A stretch of DNA of 64,000 nt from Anisus vortex (taxonomy: Eukaryota > Mollusca > Gastropoda > Planorbidae). The stretch covers positions 29,392,742-29,456,741 of the forward strand of contig OX421497.1 in the NCBI GenBank assembly GCA_949126835.1. The letters are read 5' to 3'. Positions 24,270-36,018 of the stretch are shown piece by piece. Both the position numbers and the translations under genes were made by a program. The stretch's first letter is position 1. Each line of letters begins with the position of its first letter. The notes under the pieces were generated by a model. The model saw only the letters and a list, made by a program, of their open reading frames with translations, made no database searches and was not told where the DNA came from.

Positions 24270-24478
24270 CTAGGATGGGATAGGAGGCGATTCAAACATT
24301 TCTGAAGATATGTAACGAGGGGGAGGGGATGTATAAACAATCGGACGATACATCAAAAATTGTTCATCTTCAAATGATATTTCCACTTTATCAAATTTCC
24401 TATAATTAACTAGAGCAATTGTTTTGTTTATGTTTATACTTATACAACACAACGACAATAAAATAAATAATAGAAAAA
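24270..24478 (-). CDS. Short unidentified open frame
   Basis: On the minus strand, codons from 24478 to the stop near 24270 give a hydrophobic run (FLLFILLSLCCISI) then a tail reading KFDKVEISFEDEQ and PSPPPRY-like residues before the stop. It looks like a membrane segment with a short cytoplasmic tail. There is a stop just upstream, no convincing splice acceptor and no family match that I know. It could be a gene remnant or chance. Confidence 0.15.
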
Positions 24479-25369
24479 TTTAAAATTGAAAACTGGAAAT
24501 GTGGTGGGCGGTTTTCTTAGAGGGTGAGGGGTGCAGGGTAATTTGACGCCACACTCGATTGAGGGTCAGACTTTTTGTGACTTTTGCTGATAGGGGAGAG
24601 GGGGGTATAAGCTTAGCCTAGCTCGGTGGCGTCATTCATGATCGACTCCTAAAGGAAAGAAATCACAATTCGTTCAAATGACGTTCAATAAAAATCATAC
24701 ATCGGACAAAAATGTATTATTATGAATAAAAATCAATATTGAAAACAGAATCATCAAAAAAGTGCATTGAGAACTATCAGAAAAGTGCAACCGTAAACCA
24801 GCAATACAAATCCTGAACGATGTAAAAATATGAGCAAGAGGCTGACACATGTTTGTAACCGGGTAACGCATTAAATAACACTAAAAAATATTGACACCGT
24901 TGATGACAACGTGACTCCACGGTGTAATCTGATTGGTTGCCCCGTGTATTTACTCAGAGAAAAACAAACCAATAAACTGATTTCTGCATTGTTTCTATGT
25001 TTATTTATGGACCGGATGAGAATGACAGCCTGTGACCTTATGACAAAAATAGTCAGACGATAAACAAGATTATCCCCCCTCCCCGCTTTTCCCATTTTTT
25101 GTTTTGTGGTCAGCAGGAAGGGATGGCTATTGTCTGTGTCCAAACGGCTTAGAATGACCGATGGTCTTTACATTTGTGGGATTTTACTTTTTGTTTTGTT
25201 TCTTTTTTGAACTGCAACAATTTCTGATGCACGTGCGACTTTTGGTTATTGATGACGGCTCGAGTTCTATTGAACTACAAGTCTTTTTTTTTAGCACATG
25301 TGGATTCTTCGAATGGGTCAATTTTCTGATAGTTATTGTATAGTGTTTATTCCTCTGTTTATAGATCTT
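24479..25369. other. No recognised feature
   Basis: Contains G-rich stretches near 24481-24620 (GGGTGAGGGG, GGGGAGAGGGGGG). The 90-residue minus frame at 24871-25143 shows no recognisable domain. Confidence 0.4.
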
Positions 25370-25770
25370 GCTTCCTCACTTAACTGTAGTAATAATACAC
25401 AAAACAGTAAACTCTAATTTAGAAATAGAACACAAAATCAACCTGTTTGCAATTTGTTGTTTTTGGTTTCCATTAGTCTCGAGAGACTGTTGCAATACTC
25501 AGACAGATATAAGGACACAAGCACTTTGCCTTGTTCTTTATGCGAGAACAAATGAATATAAGTACTCTTTCTTCCCGACTGCATCCGCGACTGGCATGCG
25601 GGCATGGAATGGGTTGCCTGAACAAAAACCAAGAAAAACGAAATAAGAAAAAAGAAGTAACTTGATATTATTTAACACACTAATAAAAATGCAAGACTAG
25701 ACTCGGACCATGGATGAGCGTAGGACGCAATAATCTTCTTTATAGAAGGAGCGTCTGTAATATATGAGAT
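25370..25770 (+). repeat. LINE 3'-end fragment, copy 4 (best preserved)
   Basis: The frame at 25368-25646 reads HKTVNSNLEIEHKINL, then LVLYARTNEYKYSFFPT and MRAWNGLPEQKPRKTK, the closing block of CR1/jockey-type LINE proteins. The tail follows: ATGCAAGACTAGACTCGGAC, GGATGAGCGTAGGACGCAAT, CTTCTTTATAGAAGGAGCG. An insertion in the middle disrupts the upstream codons. 5'-truncated and inactive. Confidence 0.8.
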
Positions 25771-27308
25771 GAGATAAATAATTCCGTTTTCTAAACATGC
25801 TAGTTAACGTTTTATCAATTTAGATAATGCCATTTATCTATAATTTGATATACAACTGTATAATACACTTTATTTACGATGCACTAGAATCTGCTGTGTG
25901 AACATTTTCGTATCTGATTTCAATAAGACTCCATAGTTTATTTAAGAGAATGATTAAATATAAATGTTCTTTAACTTTAATTATATTCAATACTCCTTCT
26001 AATTGTCCACTATTTATGTGCAGTTTTATCATATTCGATGAGTTACCTACCATTGCTACTAATCACTTGGCTGTTTCTTACTGTCATTATCCCAGCCATT
26101 ACATTCTCTTAGCTTATAGATTTACTGCGAATTTGACCTTTGAAGCAAAAAGTCATATTCTATCCGTAAAAGAATTTTATAATAATACAATGATTACATT
26201 TCATAAATCTTGTATCATTTATCTTATCCATTTATCTTATCTTTCACAGTTTTTTTTAAATAAAGCGTTTACACTTTACTTCTTTTTACATTTGTTTACA
26301 TTGAAAAAAAAAAGACATATTTGATCTCATCTACATTACCTATATACTACAGTATTTGACCTTGACCCTATTCCAAAAGTCATTCTATTAAAGTATCTCC
26401 AGCCCCTCTCCCTTTTCCCTGACATATTACTGGGTCAGACAAGATTTTGAGTAAGCTTACGTAAGCTTTCATTACCCCCCCCCCCCCTTTCTTTCTACTC
26501 CATCTCCTCCACATTCACCCAACAACCCCCGCCCTCGCCCCTTCAACATACGATATAATTTATTTCATATAATATTATATGTATTCTTATAAATAAATCA
26601 ACTTAATAACATTATGTGAGTGGTGATAAATAATACACAATAAACATGGCCAGTCATTATACATTGATAGATGGAGTTAGAAACACAGCTTTATATAATG
26701 ATATCATTTTTTTTTCAAATCAACATATGTTTGATATAAAAACAACAACAAAAACTTTTTAACATTTTGTCCAATGACTTAAAACCACCAGCCTAATGTA
26801 ATGATTTTACCGTGTGAGTTGATTGAGTGAATAATCATATGCTGCAGCAAGGCTCTCATTGCATTCATACAAAGCTAGAGGATATGTCTTTAGGTCACAT
26901 TTTTCATATAACCGTTTTTATCTTTGATTTTACAAGGAACGATTTTAGTTACAGTTTGGCACAATTATTTGTTGTGTGAAGACTGAAAATAGAATTAAAA
27001 AGAAAACACTACAAAAACTACTGATTTGGAAAGCACGCTTTTTTTCTCATTTGTTTTTCAGAATCTTGAACGCTGTATGTAATTTGCTTAGCTAATTAAA
27101 CTGGCACATTAATCTAAAGTTCCAATTAATAAACAATTATATGCATAAATTGTAGTATTCACTGGCGTAACGTTGTGTTTTATGTGTATTTAAGTCTGAA
27201 AAGGGGGGGGGGGAGGTGGAGAACAGTTTCGTCATATGGCGTTTAGGTCTTCAATATTGTGTAGATTTTCTAAATGGCCATATACTGGTAAGCTCACATG
27301 TGACTTAC
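25771..27308. other. AT-rich, no feature seen
   Basis: Only a C-run at about 26476-26487 and a G-run at about 27203-27212 stand out. The 124-residue frame at 25950-26324 is AT-driven and has no recognisable domain. Confidence 0.5.
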
Positions 27309-27424
27309 AGTCAGACTTGATGTTCTATAGACTTACTGTGAGTCTAGATGTACTATAGAATTACTGTCAGTCTAGATTGTACTATAGAATTACTGTCAGT
27401 CTAGATGTATTATAGACTTACTGT
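27309..27424. repeat. 28-bp tandem repeat, 4 copies
   Basis: Units built on AGTCTAGATGTACTATAGAA then TTACTGTC, with substitutions in the first and last copies. Period 28-29 bp. Confidence 0.85.
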
Positions 27425-28482
27425 TATCTTGATGTACCAAAGAACCGGTATCTTTCTTTGAAAAAGAGTTATAACAATGGTAGTTATCTCTCTTCGTGTT
27501 ATTTGGATGCCAGACACGACTATGATATTAATATCAAACGGGAATGGTAGAGGGTGTATACTACTAATTATCTCCCTCTGAAGGCAAATAATCTTCCCAC
27601 AGATTAGCTACTCTATATGACTCGCCTATAAAACTGGCCATTTTCACGGATCGAATTTCCAGATGAAGATTGATGTACACATATAAAAACCACAAGAGCA
27701 ATTCTATTAAATTATTGTCACTACTAGAAAACGCAACCACACAGATTTGTTAAAGATGGTAGATCAAACATAACGTATACAATTTATGTTATATTATATA
27801 TTACAGACGTTCCTTTTATACTGAAGATGTATGCGTCCAGTTTGTACTATTGCTTAATTTAGTTTACATATGACACATTTTCTTCAGCTGGTTATAGATA
27901 TTAACTGCCGCCTTACGAATAATTTATTTAAAACAAAAAAACACTAGCTGTACAGAATTCACTAATTTGCTAGCTGCTAATTACAAGAAAAAGAAAAAGT
28001 AATGGATAATTGTCAAGTGTAAACATAATCTGATCCAGGAGTCATTCTATGATGTTTCTTTAGGTCTCAACATTATCAGAGTAAAAAAAAAAGTAAAATA
28101 GTTGTCTAATGCCATTAATCAAGATGTCACATTTATTGCATTCATTGCTGATTAACCACTCGTGTCAAAAGTTAATGATAGCATCACAGTGTTGCTAATT
28201 TTAGAAACATTGAAACAGATAATGGAGGTCTAAGTTGGATAGAATTATAACTCTAAATGATTGCCTTTGACGTAGTCATATCTGATTGGTTGTATGAAAG
28301 AAAGATTTGTAAGGAAAGAAAATTAAAACTCAAATTCAGACAAGCGTCATAGTCTTATTACGTTGAACAGTGGACTCACATTTCTAATGGATTATGATTA
28401 TCTCAACAAAAATATTTGCACATATTTTGGTAATTGTGTGTTTGTTGCATCAACGTTAAATCTAATAAGTCATTTCTGAAGA
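27425..28482. other. AT-rich, no feature seen
   Basis: No coding, RNA or transposon signature recognised. Confidence 0.5.
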
Positions 28483-28690
28483 TAACTTAGAGCTAAAGGT
28501 GTATATGAATACTTTAAGTATAACTTAGAGCTAAAGGTGTATATGAATACTTTAAGTATAACTTTGAGCTAAAGGTGTATATGAATACTTTAGGTATAAC
28601 TGTGAGCTAAAGGTGTATATGAATACTTTAAGTATAACTTTGAGCTAAAGGTGTATATGAATACTTTAAGTATTAAATTTGAGCTAAAGG
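28483..28690. repeat. 38-bp tandem repeat, 5.5 copies
   Basis: Starts at 28483, 28521, 28559, 28597 and 28635, plus a partial copy. The core is GAGCTAAAGGTGTATATGAA then TACTTTAAGTATAAC. Copies differ by one or two bases. Confidence 0.95.
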
Positions 28691-28782
28691 TACATTATTG
28701 TATTTGATCTATAGGTTACTTAGAAGTAAAGATTAAAAAGTAAGTGAAAAATAAAGTATCCCCATCAGATACATTTTATCTA

Positions 28783-28990
28783 TAGATCCAGTGAGGCAGC
28801 GATCACACATTTTCCTTGTCCACGGCACACCAAAACACAATGCACCAGCCGCTTTTACTTATCCCCAACTAATGCCACGCACACATCAGAGCTGGGTATA
28901 CTCAGAGTACACCCTCCAGACACGAGAAACAAATCCTTAACCTTCACCAAGATTCGAACCCAGGACTTTCGGTATGGCAGAGGAGATTCG
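28783..28990 (-). repeat. tRNA-derived SINE (minus)
   Basis: The inverse strand carries box B (GGGTTCGAATC, 28951-28961), CTTGGTGAAGG, then TACCCAGCTCTGATG and GGCATTAGTTGGGGATAAGT. The same order is seen in the 52.65-kb copy. The tail reaches about 28783. A Pol III-derived SINE, moved by a LINE partner. Confidence 0.75.
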
Positions 28991-29019
28991 TTTACGTAAT
29001 TCATCTCTAAATAACTCTG

Positions 29020-29168
29020 AGCTAAGTGTGTGAGCACCACATCGTTACCATTTGTGAGTGTGTGAGTGCCACATCGTTAACATTTGTGAGTGTGTGAGCA
29101 CCACATCGTTAACATTTGTGAGTGTGTGAGTAGGCCTACCACATCGTTAACATTTGTGAGTGTGCAAG
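29020..29168. repeat. 32-bp tandem repeat, 4 copies
   Basis: CCACATCGTTAACATTTGTG then AGTGTGTGAG recurs at about 29038, 29070, 29102 and 29140. The last interval is 6 bp longer (TAGGCC inserted). It begins close to the end of the preceding SINE. Confidence 0.9.
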
Positions 29169-30622
29169 CGCCCCAGGGGACACAACACAAACATCAGTGC
29201 TGTAATTTTACGTTACGACAACTTTTCGAACGCCGTGCTCGGCAAAAAAATGTATAACCTTTAACGTTCTTTATGTTATAAAACTTTAATATTATTATAT
29301 TTGTCCATTGTCTCCTTGTAACTTGAACACGTTAAATGAAATCTATAGTGCAGTGACCTCTCGTAGAGACATTTGAAAGTTTCAATCAAATCTATATAGG
29401 CCATCATTATACAAGTTTTATGTTACTTCCTGGACATTGATATTGGTATTTGTGTCATCCTTATTTAAAATATACCTTTATCGAGTACGTCCAAAAATGT
29501 ATTTGGCCAACTTTCAGTTAAATCTATCAGAATGGGTTCCGCCTGTTTGAACAGCAAAAAAAATAAAAATAATGATCTTATTTATTTAGGCTAGTGACAT
29601 GTCATGTTAAGACTTTGTACAGATCAGTGCATATATCTTTAATGAATCTCTCCACTCTCCACAATAAAAAACTAATTATACTATAAACCGAACGTACACA
29701 TATTATATCGTAGATATGTTTTAATTCTTCTTTTTCCATTCCACAGATTTAAGTAGCTGAAAAATTGATCTACTGATCATCCACAAAAATATAAAAAATT
29801 AAACCAAAGCCTACACCATGTGGACTTGATTACAACGTATTCATGGCCGCCGTCTTCGTCACGTGACTAGACTAGTGCTGGGGGGAGGGGGGAGCTGCAG
29901 AACACCAAGTTATACGACGACCAGGGGGGTGGTTTGAACAGCATAATCTCTGGTTGAAGTCGTGTTTGTAGAAGTGGCGAGTGCATTAATTATAAGGCCA
30001 ATGATCGAAGGGAATCTCGTGAGAATTCTCAAGTAGCTGATAAAGGTTTCTCTCTCTGTCCAAGACTTCAAATGAATTTCATCCGTGATAGACGAGGGAA
30101 ATAAAACCTTCTGTGGAAACTATACTTTGATTCAAATGGAAACTTCCGGGAACATCGTACATTTTTTGTGTTAGCTTTTTTCCTGGGAAATTCTCTTTCT
30201 AGGAAGGATTATTTTCAAGGCTACAAAAGTTTATACGTGTTCGATTTTTTTTTGTCATTCAAATAAGTTTACAATTACAATAGTAGGCTTTATAGCAATT
30301 ACAGAATTATGTTGGCTATCTCGTAATACATTTGAATACAGGTTGACATTTTGATCTATTCCCATTTTTTTGTGTGATTTATATTGTCATCTTCAATTAA
30401 GGAGTCACCATTCTTCTTGCCAACTCTTGACTCTTCTTAATCTTAAATTTCCCACTCTGTTTCATCAACTCCGAATATACAGTCCTGATTATTTCATCAT
30501 TAAGAGATTAAACGTCTTGATCTAATACGCCCATAAACTGATGTTTTGGGTTTAAAAAAAATTAGTTTGGGTTGAGATTACTGGAACAACTAAGAGATAT
30601 TTTTTGAAGATTTATTTACCCA
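29169..30622. other. No recognised feature
   Basis: A G-rich stretch at 29878-29930, and AT-rich sequence otherwise. No exon could be supported. Confidence 0.45.
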
Positions 30623-30623
30623 T

Positions 30624-30916
30624 TGACTATAATACACATGGACCGCTTGCTTTAGTATTTCAGCTATATAATGACTCGAAAGACTGCTTTTCGGAATTCC
30701 CGATTCGTATATGACTTTGCACTTCCCTTTTATCGAATCGCTTTGATTTTCTCAATCAAAAATTAAAATTAAAATCGAAAGTTCTATACACCGGAAACAT
30801 TTAAGCAACAAGGTGGAGCGTAGAAGTAATTTAAGTCAGCCTTCTTGGTTGCGCAAGGAAAAAAAAGTACATATAAGCTCTAAAAATAGAGCAAGCGGTC
30901 CATCTTATTATAGTCT
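30624..30916. mobile_element. About 293-bp MITE with 28-bp inverted ends
   Basis: The left end GACTATAATACACATGGACC plus GCTTGCT and the inverted right end AGACTATAATAAGATGGACC plus GCTTGCT match over about 28 bases, with three or four differences. Inside the right arm GCTCTAAAAATAGAGC is a secondary hairpin. No coding capacity. The target duplication is unclear, so the superfamily is not assigned. Confidence 0.65.
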
Positions 30917-32170
30917 ATGATTTTACCATCATTGAGTGCAAGAGTACATTTCTCTACGTACAATGGCTTGTACATATTCAATGTTGAATTTAACCGCCCA
31001 CCACCATTAATTATATATTAATCTTAGAAGAAATTACTTTAATATAGCTATTTGAAAAATATTCATATCAGTGTCTTTGTTTATCATAATTTCTCTTGTA
31101 TACTGCATTGATAAACGTGTCCTATGTCGTGAGCAGTTCAAACCTAGTTTGTGGATCACGTAACATTGAATAAATATAATATATATGGCAGTGACGTAGA
31201 AATCTCCATTTTGACTGTCACTAGGCACCAACTGCATTCCGAAAGTCTGGTGTGTAATAAATGATTTCTTTAGAAACGTTATACATGATATAAACGTTAT
31301 ATGGATATTTCTCTAGATGCCTCTGTTTTTAAATGTATTATTGTAGAGTATTGTAGATGTAAAACCGTCATTTAGGTGTTGATCATTATTGGTCAGACTT
31401 ACACGTAGAAATTACTATTATTTACTCTGTACTTGATAGCGTTTCGTTGTTACTTGGAGTACCAGTATTGCTTTTAAGATAAATGTGTAATTGGACAGGT
31501 TAATGACAAAAATTACTTTAGATCTAACTGATTTCTTTTTTTTTCTTTCATACGATAAAAAAGTAATAACAAAATAACTATTTCTTCAAGAATATGTCTT
31601 AACCTGAGCAATAAAATTAGCTTAACCTCTACTCGGTTCTTAGTACTGTAAAAAATCTGGTAGAAAATATAAAACGACTATAAAAATGTGCTAAAGTTTG
31701 ACATAAAAAGTTGACGTTAAAAAAAATTTAACTTATCAATCACCTTCTGCAAGTGGATTGCTAATTTTTTCTATCTTCGACTATATCTGTAGATAGTGTG
31801 GCGAAAACAGTTGACATTTTAGCGCAACGTGACACTATAGAATGTATATACAACTTTTTAATTTTATTTGCATTAGTCCAATGAATTTCTTTTCAAAACT
31901 ACAACTGTTTACACTTCTAAAAATCTGTGATTTCCTGTGATTTGTTGCTAAATACTTAGTGCTACAACTTGTTTTTTTTTAACGTGTTTTAGTTAACGAT
32001 TTCGGATTAAGACTGGTGACGCTATTTCAAACTTGGAATAATTATATCTATTGGCGTGTGGATGTGCCCTGGACACTCTGTGATCACCTGTAAACATACT
32101 CACAACACAATGTCAATGGGAATGTTGGTGTACATTTGTTTGTTCGCTGGTCAGTTGGTTGACCACCACG
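30917..32170. other. No gene; upstream of candidate exon
   Basis: AT-rich. Just before the candidate exon there is an overlapping upstream open frame (ATG at 32110, stop at 32176-32178, 22 codons), and a CAG at 32152-32154 that could serve as a splice acceptor. No clear TATA box or promoter is called. Confidence 0.4.
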
Positions 32171-32324
32171 ATGGATAACAGACTTGCCTCGGTCAGCTCC
32201 CGGTCAAGCCTCAGCGAAGATCTTGGCTTTACAAAACCTCAAGCGGAATGCGTAGTACGGAAGTATTACATTAGTTTTGCCACCATCATGTTCGTTATTG
32301 CAGCTGCTGTTGTGGTCATATGCA
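32171..32324 (+). CDS. Candidate first coding exon of a membrane protein
   Basis: ATG at 32171 in a good context (CACGATGG) opens 51 codons. Residues 1-34 are polar, with a serine-rich stretch (LASVSSRSSLSEDLGF) and a basic end (VVRKYY). Residues about 35-51 are a hydrophobic helix (FATIMFVIAAAVVVIC). The reading frame then meets a strong donor, GTAAGTATT, at 32325, with the helix nearly complete. This is the usual layout of exon 1 of a type II membrane protein (short cytoplasmic N-terminus, signal anchor). Downstream exons are not in view; the next recognisable feature is an antisense LTR element. The family is not recognised. It could be a chance frame, but the combination of start, helix and donor is better than any other host candidate here. 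Confidence 0.4.
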
Positions 32325-33228
32325 GTAAGTATTACTTTTACTATTAAATGTGCTTTTTTTTTCATGTGCAATAATCATTACTTTTACTATTGAATGTGTT
32401 TTGTTCATATTTATTGAGTAGTTTCTTACTTTTAATATGTATTGTGATAAGCTTAGGTCTACATTTAATTAGTAGACTAATATGCTTTTAATATACCGTA
32501 AGTATAGTTTTACATGTGTTACACTCAAGTGTAGTAAATGTAAAAAACGTGTTCTTCTATATGATTTGTGTTTATATTTAGATGTTACATTGACGTGTTG
32601 AAGTTATTTGACTATGACACATTTAGACAAACAGTACACCTGTAATTTTATATCCGAAATTTGAAATGCCACCCAAATAAGTTAATCGAAACGCCTGTTG
32701 CCTATACAAGGATCAATTCACAAAAGTTCTCTCTCATCCCATGTTGCACCGGGGCGTGCAATCATTACCTTGAAGCAGTGGGAAAATGAACAACATAACA
32801 TTGTTTTAAAAACCCATAGGGAAATGTAAGATCGAAACTTAAACCGTAAACGTAATAAACTTATGAAGAGAAAGAAACTGTTGCAAAATATAAGACAAAT
32901 GGTTTGTTGTGAATACATTTTCTTTGGTTATATGGTCTACGTTGTAACATGTTGATGGCATAAGAAAGGTACTGGATAACGCTTTATATTTTAATATATT
33001 ACACTATTTGCCACGACAACGCCGGGTAATTAGCTAGTGATAATACCACACGACGCTTCAATAGATTCGATTGTAAAATTGCATTTCCAGATGTTGGCTA
33101 TATTGTTTATGTCCATGTGTGTCCATTATGCTTTTTTTTGTCCATTTGTCTGTTCGTTCTAACTTTATGATCTATACATAATGACATTACATATAGCTAA
33201 ATATCAACATAGGACGCAAGTGGTTTAT
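32325..33228. other. AT-rich, possible intron
   Basis: Follows the candidate donor. ACGCCGGGTAATTAGCTAG at about 33021-33039 resembles ATGCCGGGCTAATTAGCTTG at about 2139-2158, hinting at an old dispersed repeat. No exon seen. Confidence 0.35.
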
Positions 33229-33232
33229 ATAT

Positions 33233-33857
33233 TGTTATGGACCTCTTTAGGTTGATTATTATTACGACTCGTTAAATCGGATTCAATGAATATAGTTGTA
33301 TCTTTATTAGAAGTCTCTAGATTCTGCTAATCTGTAGCCCAAGCTAGGGGTTCCTTGACTGACAGGTCTATGCAGTAATGTAGTTATATTCGTGATAATT
33401 ATCTTCAACACATTTCTCAACAATGATAGATCAAACAACTCCAGTTGTTGAATAAACAATTTTATTTAAATTGTAGACTCAATATAAACGATCAATAAAC
33501 TTCATCAACTGATGGCAACATAAGTATCAATAAAATGGCATTATATGTACATGTATGAATATAGCGACTTCACTCTACAAACGTTTAAACTGAACTAACT
33601 TTAAGGAGGTCGGGACTTTACAAAGAAAACGATCATCGAAGATTCTACAGGGTCTTAATACGCATTTTAACCTCTTTCTCTATAATTACTACGATCCAGA
33701 ATTATCCCCCAATTTCCACGGGATTTGAACGAATTATTTTATTTAAACTGCCCTCAGGGCATAAAGGTCAAACCTTGGTCGCTTTGGACTCTGATACGCA
33801 CTTGTTAAGAGGTCAATGCCTTACTACGTCATTCATTTATGACCGAGATTCGTAACA
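33233..33857 (-). repeat. 3' LTR of the young element
   Basis: 625 bp. On the minus strand it starts TGTTACGAATC and ends CCATAACA, so TGTTA and TAACA form a 5-bp terminal inverted repeat. It is identical to the other LTR except at 33594 (A here, C at 39276 on the plus strand), with no indels. An AATAAA polyadenylation signal lies on the minus strand near 33460. Confidence 0.97.
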
Positions 33858-33870
33858 TCCCCCCCCTTCT
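33858..33870 (-). other. Polypurine tract
   Basis: On the minus strand AGAAGGGGGGGGA lies immediately before the 3' LTR. It is the expected primer for plus-strand DNA synthesis and supports the LTR boundary. Confidence 0.9.
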
Positions 33871-36018
33871 AAAGTTTTATAATTATTTCTTTTACATTGT
33901 TAATTGTTAATACAATGTTAATTTTAAGGAATAATTATAAAAGAAAATATTCCGGGGAAAACAATACAGTTCAATTGGCGATCCCAATAATTCAATCGAA
34001 CTGATAACAATAACATAATAATATATGCAATATAAATTCATCTTATCAAATGGCTTAACTATAGTCATTCAATCATTCAATTTTTAATTCAAAACAATGG
34101 ACAATTAAATTGTTTATCTAAATCTTGTTCACAAGAAAAATACATAATCATTCCTAATAGATATAATATAATACAAGTTAATAATTTCTATTACATTGAA
34201 CATTCCACTGTAATAAAACTCTCTCGTCCATTTAATTATAAACTAATATCTTTTACATTTGTAATCAAACAACAAAAGAAAAAATCACTTAATGTCTATT
34301 CAGACACGACTTATTTTTTTCCATAAGGAGAAAAAAAACAAACGCTCTTGATGAAAAAATTACTACTAGGCTTGACCTCATTACACAACAACACGATCAT
34401 TTTCTCGACAGTATTTGTTTTTCAGCCTGTAGGCTTGGACAACATTAGACAACTGTCGGTGACGCGACCCAAAATGTAGGTCAATTCCGCCTTTCTCTCT
34501 CTCTCTCTCTCTCTTTTTTTTCTCTCTCATTCCCAATTGATTCTAACAATATTGACATCGCTATGCAAATTTCTACCTCATCACAGCCGAGGTCAAATAA
34601 AATTGCTACGCGATTAAATAGTTATCGTATTAAATGAGCATTCTTTAACATCTATCATCTCAAAATCAAATTCATTTATATTATTTTGAGAACATTAAAC
34701 ATAGTCTGTTCACGAATTAAAATAGTTTATAGCAAAAATCATTAAAAATATTTCAATCTTTCATTTTACCATGACCTTTCGACGTCATTATTTTCTTTTT
34801 TAAAAGAGTTCACATCGTAGCAGGTTAAATTGAAACATTCAGACAATCATGGATTTACTTAAACAAATTTGGTTAATTTACTTAATTAACTATCAATTAA
34901 AACAAGTTATATTATCTTCATACAATCTTAGTACTACACAGTAAGTACTTATTTTCTTTAGATTACATTAAATACAATATTATTGAAGTAGAAAAGAGTT
35001 AAGCATAGGCTACTATTAAATTTTTTTTTCATAGCGAAATCAATGTAACAATTTATGTACAAAACAAACTGCTGGTTTGACTGGTGTGGTAAAACATTTC
35101 ATTTCCAATCTTTTCAGTGGTGTACATTGCTCTTTTCCATTTTCCATAAAGGTTTTATTCATAGGTTCTAGGTTCCTGTTACTTTCACAGTGTTCAGGTC
35201 TACCCAATCTTTTGATTGTCTGTACAATTCATTCAATCTATTTTAACTAATACAAAAAAAAAATAGATTAGTTTTACAATCTTGACATGAAATCCTTAAT
35301 TAATAATACATTTGTTGAACATTGGTGTGTCAACATTATAAATTCTCAACCATTCTGGTTTACAGTGTCAAGTCAGTGGCACATATCCTAAATTTATACA
35401 AAACAAGGATAAGTTTTATTTTACATTAGTTTCACTTCTGGTCTGCTTTTCATGTAACAGTATCCTAAAAAGTGAAAAATCATATATAATACAGTTCTTG
35501 GAATTCTTTTTAGTCATAGCTCTGTCTTGCTGCAACTATTTTTACCCTACATTATCATACATTCAATGATAATAATACAAATGAATAAATTCACATAGAA
35601 GAAATTTGCATACTGACTCAGTGCAATATTTCAACAACAGTACATGATAAAATAAATTTCCATAGTACAATCATAAAACATTTCTCAATACTTTAGTGAT
35701 AGAAAAATTCTCTTTTCTTAAAACCATTTACATCTTTTTCAATCAAATTATCCTCTCTGCCAAATGTTTCAATTATCATTTCCAGAGATTCTCAAACATA
35801 TCTTATAATCAGTCCACATTTATAATGTCCTCTGATTTAGAAACCAATTCTGCGGATAAAACTGATCTTTTTCTCTTATAGCAATTATTTTAAATGCTCA
35901 ACCTAACAAGTTTGTTTAGAAATATCACACTATAATGATATTTACTCTAACAATACTTTTACTCATTCCTTTTTCTTCACAAGTAAGGGATTTAGTTTTA
36001 AAATAGTAAGTTTGGTAA
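33871..36018 (-). other. 2.1-kb non-coding 3' region of the element
   Basis: Lies between the stop of the only gene and the polypurine tract, where polymerase and RNase H would sit in a complete element. AT-rich, full of stops in all frames, with a (CT)n run at about 34495-34530. I see no reverse transcriptase block (no YxDD) on either strand. The short plus frame at 35696-35881 has no recognisable content. It may hold packaging or transport signals, or simply be filler. Confidence 0.7.
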
